Below, in pieces: positions 59,268-64,000 of a stretch of DNA of 64,000 nucleotides. Location: the NCBI RefSeq assembly GCF_039939195.1, contig NZ_JBDUUH010000001.1, positions 1-64,000 of the forward strand. Direction: 5' to 3'. The translations under genes and the position numbers were made by a program. How positions within the stretch are numbered: position 1 is the first letter of the stretch; every line of letters begins with the position of its first letter. Origin of the DNA: Foliimonas ilicis (GTDB lineage: Bacteria > Pseudomonadota > Alphaproteobacteria > Rhizobiales > Rhizobiaceae). Below the pieces are notes generated by a model that was not told where the DNA came from, ran no database searches, and was given only the letters and a program-made list of their open reading frames with translations.

Positions 59268-59966
59268 CTAATATTGAAGCTTCTCGGCTTGTTCTTCGAC
59301 AAGTGTGAGGGTCAGCATGTATTGCGCGACGAGCTCTTTTTTCGCCTGCTCGACATTGCCGTCGAGGGTGGCTTCCATGATCATCCGATGCTCGTGATTT
59401 GAATCGCGTCGCGGGTAGGTGCCGACCATCGAGATGTATCGGTAGCGCTCGGCGTGATCCATCATTTCGTTGCAAAAACCGAACAGCCATGAAGATCCGC
59501 AGGCGGAAATGAGAGCGTTGTGAAACGCCCTGTGCTTGACTTCCCAGTCGGAATTGTCACCGCCATCGGACGGCATGCGGATGGGCGTGCGGGACAGATG
59601 ATGGAAGGTGAGAACGATATTGTTCTCCCATTCCGGCGTTTTGTTGAGAATGGATTGCTCCAAGGCGATGCTTTCCATCCAGCACCGGGTTTTCACGAGT
59701 TCACGAAAATCTTCCAGAGAAATATGCGGCACGAAGAAGCCGCGCTGATCTATCCGGTCGACCAGACGCTCGGAGGAAAGACGGTTGAGCGCCTCGCGAA
59801 CCGGATTGGCGCCCGCTTCATAGCGAGCGCCGATCGCTTCGATCTGGAGCTTTTGGCCGGGTTTGAGAGTGCCCTTCAGGATATCCAGCCGCAATTGCTG
59901 ATAAACGATCGTCGCTGCGGTCGTTTTCTCGGAAATGCTGTCGATAAGCTCAATTTTCGAATTCAT
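59268..59966 (-). CDS. GntR-family regulator with FCD domain
   Basis: A 232-residue FadR-subfamily regulator. The winged helix covers residues 15-85 (IVYQQLRLDILKGTLKPGQ, IGARYEAGANPVREALNRL, LVDRIDQRGFFVPHIS). The helical FCD effector domain follows with metal-site histidines (VKHRAFHNALISACG, NHEHRMIMEA). FCD regulators usually bind organic acids. It is the last gene of the NMT1-type ABC operon and probably controls it and the divergent FAH/RraA genes. Confidence 0.9.
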   Translation of the reverse strand: MNSKIELIDSISEKTTAATIVYQQLRLDILKGTLKPGQKLQIEAIGARYEAGANPVREALNRLSSERLVDRIDQRGFFVPHISLEDFRELVKTRCWMESIALEQSILNKTPEWENNIVLTFHHLSRTPIRMPSDGGDNSDWEVKHRAFHNALISACGSSWLFGFCNEMMDHAERYRYISMVGTYPRRDSNHEHRMIMEATLDGNVEQAKKELVAQYMLTLTLVEEQAEKLQY

Positions 59967-59990
59967 ACGATATCCCAGGCGCCCTGCAAT

Positions 59991-60848
59991 TCAGGACGCC
60001 ATTTTTTCGGCTACGCTGGCCTTGTGCCAGAATACAAAGCGTCGCTCCACCCAGGCGACACTCCAGAAGAGAGTTAGTCCGAGCAAGCTCAGGAAGATGA
60101 TGAGGGCAAAAACCCGTGGCGTATTGAGCTGGGAGGCCGCGACGCGAATGAGTTCCCCGAACCCTTTGCCGCCGCCCAGGAATTCGCCGGTGATCGCACC
60201 CGCCATGACACCGACCGAGGCGATTTTAAGCCCGGTGAACATCTGCGGAAGGCCTAGCGGGATTTTCATCCTGAACAGCGTTTGCCAGCGGCTTGCCCCC
60301 ATGGTCTTGAAAAGCATGCGCGCATTTTCATCTGCCGCGTGTAACCCCGCTGCCGTTCCCACGACAATGGGAAATGTTGCGATGAAAGCGGCCAGCGCGA
60401 CCTTGGATGCGATGCCGAAACCGAGCCAGGCCAGAAACAGCGGCGCAAAGGCAACTTTCGGCATCGTGTCGATGGCAACGAGATAGGGGAGAACGGCCCG
60501 TTCGCCAAAAGCGGTTTCGCCAACGATCACACCCAGCACGAAGCCGATGCTGATCGCGATCGCAAAGCCGAAGATGACTTCCTTTACCGTTATCCAGAGC
60601 GCGTTGAGCATGTAGCCGCCGGTCACAAGGTTCGTGCCGACGAAAATCATGTCCTCTGCGGTTTCGCCCGGCGAAGGCAGGATGATCGGCGATACGAAGC
60701 CGAACAGATAGATCATTTGCCAGATGGCGATGAATGCCAGAAACAATCCCAACATCGCCACCCAGCGGGGAAGACGATCCAGAAACGAAACCGGTTCGCT
60801 CCATGTCGTATGTACGATCTCATCCAATTGAACAGGAGTATCGCTCAT
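59991..60848 (-). CDS. SsuC/TauC-type ABC transporter permease
   Basis: A 285-residue inner-membrane permease with about six spans. Family segments are IDTMPKVAFAPLFLAWLGFG and the EAA-like loop HAADENARMLFKTMGASRWQ followed by TLFRMKIPLGLPQMF. It begins at the ATGA overlapping the ATPase stop. SsuC/TauC-type permeases import sulfonates, nitrate, thiamine precursors or aromatic and other organic acids. Confidence 0.9.
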   Translation of the reverse strand: MSDTPVQLDEIVHTTWSEPVSFLDRLPRWVAMLGLFLAFIAIWQMIYLFGFVSPIILPSPGETAEDMIFVGTNLVTGGYMLNALWITVKEVIFGFAIAISIGFVLGVIVGETAFGERAVLPYLVAIDTMPKVAFAPLFLAWLGFGIASKVALAAFIATFPIVVGTAAGLHAADENARMLFKTMGASRWQTLFRMKIPLGLPQMFTGLKIASVGVMAGAITGEFLGGGKGFGELIRVAASQLNTPRVFALIIFLSLLGLTLFWSVAWVERRFVFWHKASVAEKMAS

Positions 60849-61657
60849 ATGAATGCTCCCTTATCCAGTCTGGCGCGGATGCGTTTGACGTAAGACCCGA
60901 ATTTGGGCTCCGTCATCATGTCGAGCGAACGCGGGCGCGGCAGGTCGATTTCTATGGCCTCTACGAAATGCCCCGGACGCGGCGACATGACGTAGACGAT
61001 GTCGGACAGGATCACCGCTTCCTGAATCGAATGCGTTACCAGAAAGGCTGTCGCGTTCCGCTCCATGCAAATTCTCTGCAATTCCATATTCATGAAATCG
61101 CGGGACAATTCGTCGAGTGCGCTGAAAGGCTCGTCGAGAAGCAGCACTGCCGGTTTGGTAATCAGCATCCGGCAGATCGAGGCTCTTTGCGCCATGCCGC
61201 CCGATAGTTCGCTCGGCATCGCTTTTTCGAAGCCCTTCAAGCCGACAAGCTCAAGCAGGGCTTTTGCGTCGGCGTGACTGGCTTTCGCGGCTTCGCGCCC
61301 ATCGCGGATCTCGATCGGCAGGACGATGTTTTCCAAGGTCGAGCGCCAGGGAAACAAGGTGGCCTGCTGAAACATCATGCCGATGTCTCTGCGCGGACCC
61401 GTTACCGGTTTCCCCTCCAGAATGACACTGCCTTCGGTCGGCGGGACAAGTCCGGCCATGATCTTCAAAAGCGTGGACTTGCCGCATCCCGAAGGACCAA
61501 TGACCGAGGAAAACGTTCCCTCGGCCAAGGTCAGATCGATCTTGTTCAGGGCATGCAGATTTCCGCGCGCATAACTCTTCGCGACCTGTCTGAGTTGGTA
61601 GACAGGCCGACCCTGAGGGTCGACCTGCTGCCGAATGGCCTCCGCTGCGGAGTTCAT
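60845..61657 (-). CDS. SsuB/TauB-type ABC transporter ATP-binding protein
   Basis: A 270-residue ATPase with Walker A GPSGCGKST, Q-loop MFQQATLFPWRSTLENI, signature LSGGMAQRASICRML, Walker B VLLLDEPFSALD and switch VTHSIQEAVIL. The start ATG at 61657 overlaps the binding-protein stop by 4 bp, in line with its neighbours; the ATG three codons earlier (61666) is an alternative. Confidence 0.92.
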   Translation of the reverse strand: MNSAAEAIRQQVDPQGRPVYQLRQVAKSYARGNLHALNKIDLTLAEGTFSSVIGPSGCGKSTLLKIMAGLVPPTEGSVILEGKPVTGPRRDIGMMFQQATLFPWRSTLENIVLPIEIRDGREAAKASHADAKALLELVGLKGFEKAMPSELSGGMAQRASICRMLITKPAVLLLDEPFSALDELSRDFMNMELQRICMERNATAFLVTHSIQEAVILSDIVYVMSPRPGHFVEAIEIDLPRPRSLDMMTEPKFGSYVKRIRARLDKGAFI

Positions 61658-62676
61658 TCGTTCCATACCTTCACGAAATCATTCGTGTAGGCGGCATTCA
61701 GATCATCGAGCGGAGCTTTCAGAGCACCCGTCTCGACCAGGCTTTCATGCCACATCTTCCAATGTTCCGGCGGCTGGAAGCCCCATGGCGTGGACTTATC
61801 GACCGGCGTCATGCGCTCCTGGATGGCCGTGAACAAGGTATCGGCAAACGCCTTGTCTTCGCCTTCCTGCGGATTGCCCGTGGCTGCATGTTCGAGCACG
61901 GCCGCACGATTGGCGGGGTCCATGCCGAATTTCACGCCCTTGACCAGAGCGCGGCCGAAACCTTCGATAACTTTCGGGTTTTCGGTCATGTAGGCGCGGG
62001 TCACGGCCCATCCATTGCCAAAATAGGCTAGTGCCGGCTCCGGGGTGATTTCACGCAGCGGGATGCCCTTGGACTGAATGATTGCAGAGTCGCTGACCGC
62101 AGCAGCGTAGGCGGAAATCTCGTTGTTCATGAAGGCGGCAACGGCGGTTCCACCATCGCCAACGGCGAGGAATTCATAATCCTTGCCTTCTTCAAGACCG
62201 ACCTCGCCCATAATTGCGCGGGTAAAGCCGACTTCAGCACCATCGGCAGTGCCTACGCCGATGACAGCACCCTTCAAATCCTTGGGTTCCTTGACCTCGG
62301 ATTCATCCTTTACGACCAGACCGAAGACGGATTTTGGAAAATGATTGTAGATGAAAACAACATCCTCACCGCGTGCGCGTGCGCCAAGAAGCGGTCCGGG
62401 CCCTGGATTTCCGATCTGGGCCTGCCCTGCCACCATGGTCTGCAAGACGGATGCCGAGCCGTTGACGACTTCGACCGTTACATTGAGCCCTTCGTCTTTC
62501 AAATAGCCTTCGCCCAATGCGACGAAGAGCGGAAAATTATTCAGCGCCGAAGGGTTCGGCACCACGACGGTAATGTCTTTCAAATCCTGCGCCTGCGCCG
62601 ATGGCTGAAGCGCAAAACATGCGAAGGCGACCAATCCGGTACGGAATGCGCCTGATAAATAGACTCCCAGTCCCAT
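61654..62676 (-). CDS. NMT1/SsuA-type ABC transporter substrate-binding protein
   Basis: A 340-residue periplasmic protein. A signal peptide ends near residue 30 (QPSAQAQ), then LKDITVVVPNPSALNNFPLF, LGEGYLKDEGLNVTVE and the binding-site-like GAVIGVGTADGAEVGFTRA. I chose MGLGVYLSG at 62676 because GGGAGG lies 8 bases upstream. It is the first gene of the operon. The ligand is unknown; the linked FAH- and RraA-family enzymes suggest a carboxylic or aromatic-derived acid. Confidence 0.88.
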   Translation of the reverse strand: MGLGVYLSGAFRTGLVAFACFALQPSAQAQDLKDITVVVPNPSALNNFPLFVALGEGYLKDEGLNVTVEVVNGSASVLQTMVAGQAQIGNPGPGPLLGARARGEDVVFIYNHFPKSVFGLVVKDESEVKEPKDLKGAVIGVGTADGAEVGFTRAIMGEVGLEEGKDYEFLAVGDGGTAVAAFMNNEISAYAAAVSDSAIIQSKGIPLREITPEPALAYFGNGWAVTRAYMTENPKVIEGFGRALVKGVKFGMDPANRAAVLEHAATGNPQEGEDKAFADTLFTAIQERMTPVDKSTPWGFQPPEHWKMWHESLVETGALKAPLDDLNAAYTNDFVKVWNE

Positions 62677-62790
62677 AGTTTTTCCTCCCATTTTCATCCG
62701 CAGTTTTCTGCTGTCTTTCACGAACATTAGCAGCCTACATTATTTTTATCATCTGTCAAAATCGTAGATATTTTATATGACATGCAAGAA

Positions 62791-62811
62791 ATGTGTATTA
62801 TAAGTTCACAT
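62791..62811. promoter_or_regulatory. Candidate GntR(FCD) operator
   Basis: ATGTG and CACAT form an inverted repeat with an 11-base AT-rich spacer in the 163-bp divergent region between the ABC operon and the FAH gene, 28 bp before the FAH start. Arms are short, so this is tentative. Confidence 0.35.
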
Positions 62812-62839
62812 ATTGGGAAATTTTGGAGGAGAAATCTGA

Positions 62840-63535
62840 ATGAGTAAGAACGGCTTTGCCATTGAGGCACCGGAGCAGGTCAGCCTGGAAATCACCGGCA
62901 CCACTGAGCGCTTTCCGGTGCGGCGGATCTATTGCGTCGGGCGCAACTACGTCGCGCACGTTCGCGAAATGGGCGGGAATGAGGATCGCGATCCGCCGAT
63001 CTTCTTCCAGAAACCTACGGATGCGATCGTGCTGAACGACAGCGTCGTCGCCTATCCGACGAAAACCGCCGATTACCATCACGAGATGGAAATGGTGATC
63101 GCCCTCAAATCGGGCGGCTACAACATTTCAGAAGATGACGCGCTGAGCCATATCTACGGTTATGGCGTCGCTCTGGACATGACGCGCCGGGATATTCAGG
63201 GCAATGGCAAACCATGGGAGATCGCGAAGTCGTTCGACCAGTCCTGCCCATGCGGACCTATCACGCCCGCCGACAAAAGCGGTCATATCGCCGGTGGTGA
63301 AATCAAGCTCACCGTCAATGGCGAAACCCGTCAGGTGTCCGATATCGATCTGCTGATCTGGAAAATTCCAGAAATCATCGCCAATCTGTCGACCTATTTC
63401 GAATTGAAGCCCGGCGACATCATTCTGACCGGCACACCGCATGGCGTCGGGCCAGTGAAGCCCGGCGATGTGCTTGTCGGAACGATCGCAGGTCTGGAAG
63501 CACTCACGGTGCGGATCGGTCAGCCCGCAGCCTGA
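62840..63535 (+). CDS. Fumarylacetoacetate hydrolase-family protein (fumarylpyruvate hydrolase-like)
   Basis: A 231-residue metal-dependent hydrolase. It has RRIYCVGRNYVAHVREMGG, FFQKPTDAIV, the metal-ligand segment DYHHEMEMVIALK (E-x-E), GYGVALDMTRRDIQ, KSFDQSCPCGPI and the C-terminal DIILTGTPHGVGPVKPGD. The size and DMTRRD-SFD-PCGPI pattern fit the fumarylpyruvate/acylpyruvate hydrolase branch of the gentisate pathway. It is divergent from an organic-acid-type ABC operon and upstream of an RraA-family gene. Confidence 0.9.
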   Translation: MSKNGFAIEAPEQVSLEITGTTERFPVRRIYCVGRNYVAHVREMGGNEDRDPPIFFQKPTDAIVLNDSVVAYPTKTADYHHEMEMVIALKSGGYNISEDDALSHIYGYGVALDMTRRDIQGNGKPWEIAKSFDQSCPCGPITPADKSGHIAGGEIKLTVNGETRQVSDIDLLIWKIPEIIANLSTYFELKPGDIILTGTPHGVGPVKPGDVLVGTIAGLEALTVRIGQPAA

Positions 63536-63550
63536 ACGCTTAAAGATACT

Positions 63551-63587
63551 CGTCCGGTCAAGGCCCCGTTGCGGTCTTGGCCGGACG
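63551..63587 (+). terminator. Hairpin between the FAH and RraA genes
   Basis: CGTCCGGTCAAG pairs with CTTGGCCGGACG (12 bp with one G-U pair) around a 13-base loop, 15 bp after the FAH stop codon. No T-run follows, so it may be a Rho-related pause, an mRNA-stabilising structure, or a weak terminator. Confidence 0.5.
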
Positions 63588-63605
63588 ACGGCTAGGGGCT
63601 ATTTC

Positions 63606-64000
63606 ATGACAGCGGTCTTCGATTTCGAACGCCCGGAGCGTGCCCAAATCGCGCAACTCGCAGCGTTTTCATCCGCGACTATTCACGAAACGAACGGGCA
63701 GTGCGGCGCGCTTCCTCATTTCCTGAAGCCTGTTTCCCCGGAAATGCGGCTTCATGGCGCGATACTAACTGTTTTTTGTCCGGCGGGAGACAATTTACCG
63801 CTTCATCTGGCAATCGAAGGCGCCCGCGAGGGAGACGTTCTTGTGGTCGATCATGAAGGATCGCTCGACGACGGTCCCTTCGGCGACGTCATGGCTGAAG
63901 CCTGCATCGCAAGAGGTATCGCCGGGCTTGTGATCGATGGCTGCATTCGCGATGCGACAACGATCAGAGCCATGAATTTCCCGGTGTTCTCGCGCGGCCT
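63606..64000 (+). CDS. RraA/HMG aldolase family protein (3' end outside window)
   Basis: The first 131 codons of an RraA-family protein (also called dimethylmenaquinone methyltransferase-like); the gene runs off the right edge. The substrate-site motif is visible as GDVMAEACIARGIAGLVIDG followed by CIRD, matching the G-x3-A...DGxxRD pattern of 4-hydroxy-4-methyl-2-oxoglutarate/4-carboxy-4-hydroxy-2-oxoadipate aldolases and oxaloacetate decarboxylases. Before it comes EGDVLVVDHEG. It probably acts after the FAH-family hydrolase. RraA-like proteins that inhibit RNase E lack the aldolase residues, so an enzyme is more likely here. Confidence 0.85.
   Translation, partial: MTAVFDFERPERAQIAQLAAFSSATIHETNGQCGALPHFLKPVSPEMRLHGAILTVFCPAGDNLPLHLAIEGAREGDVLVVDHEGSLDDGPFGDVMAEACIARGIAGLVIDGCIRDATTIRAMNFPVFSRG

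Noticed and set aside
1..64000. tRNA, rRNA, CRISPR arrays, prophage or integrase genes
   Set aside because: I looked for cloverleaf landmarks, spaced identical repeats and integrase or transposase motifs and found none, apart from the 18-codon zinc-ribbon fragment at the left edge.

Overview
The window looks like chromosomal DNA from an alphaproteobacterium of the order Hyphomicrobiales, probably the Ochrobactrum/Brucella branch of the Brucellaceae. Supporting marks are a Fur-family Mur-type regulator beside a sitABCD manganese/iron transporter, a smoEFGK-mtlK polyol operon, a urease cluster ordered ureD-A-J-B / C-E-F-G, small DUF1127, DUF2865 and DUF3597 proteins, and families of C-rich palindromic intergenic repeats. 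The assignment is from gene content only. Coding density is high, most operons use 4-8 bp start/stop overlaps, and I found no tRNA, rRNA, CRISPR or intact insertion sequence. The left edge may cut a zinc-ribbon gene and the right edge cuts an RraA-family gene.

Layout. 0.2-4.0 kb: a sugar isomerase/epimerase plus Gfo/Idh/MocA oxidoreductase pair, then gnd. 4.1-8.2 kb: mur divergent from sitABCD. 8.2-9.16 kb: a non-coding stretch of nested repeats with paired hairpins that covary. 9.2-20.5 kb: rpe, then an amino-sugar locus in which kinase-nagR-nagB-nagA diverge from murQ, a sugar ABC transporter and a second Gfo/Idh oxidoreductase. 20.5-30 kb: fpr, pncA, a branched-chain-type (HAAT) ABC operon, an unknown membrane protein and pncB. 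30-31.5 kb: a MATE exporter. 31.6-42.8 kb: smoEFGK, a mannitol dehydrogenase, a HAD phosphatase and an FGGY kinase, flanked by LysR and SorC regulators. 43-44.6 kb: two small conserved proteins. 44.6-50.9 kb: urease, interrupted by one opposed gene. 51-55.1 kb: an ACP/ketosynthase pair, a GST, a P-loop kinase and a D,D-carboxypeptidase. 55.2-59.2 kb: soxR and an ECF transporter operon ending in a phosphoribosyltransferase. 59.3-64 kb: a GntR(FCD)-SsuBC-like ABC operon divergent from a FAH-family hydrolase and an RraA-family protein.

How it fits together. The window is dominated by uptake-plus-catabolism modules. Six transport systems (metal, amino sugar, HAAT, polyol, ECF, NMT1/SsuA-like) each sit beside the enzymes or regulators expected to handle their substrate. 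A recurring theme is structure placed after or between transporter genes: an intrinsic-terminator-like hairpin between smoE and smoF, a perfect 46-bp inverted repeat between the HAAT binding-protein gene and livH, and three palindromic elements inside the amino-sugar transporter operon.

The best candidates for something undescribed are an ECF transporter with a fused, asymmetrically degenerate ATPase and a linked phosphoribosyltransferase, an ABC-fed GlcNAc/MurNAc catabolic locus with twin direct-repeat operators, and the covarying double hairpins upstream of rpe.
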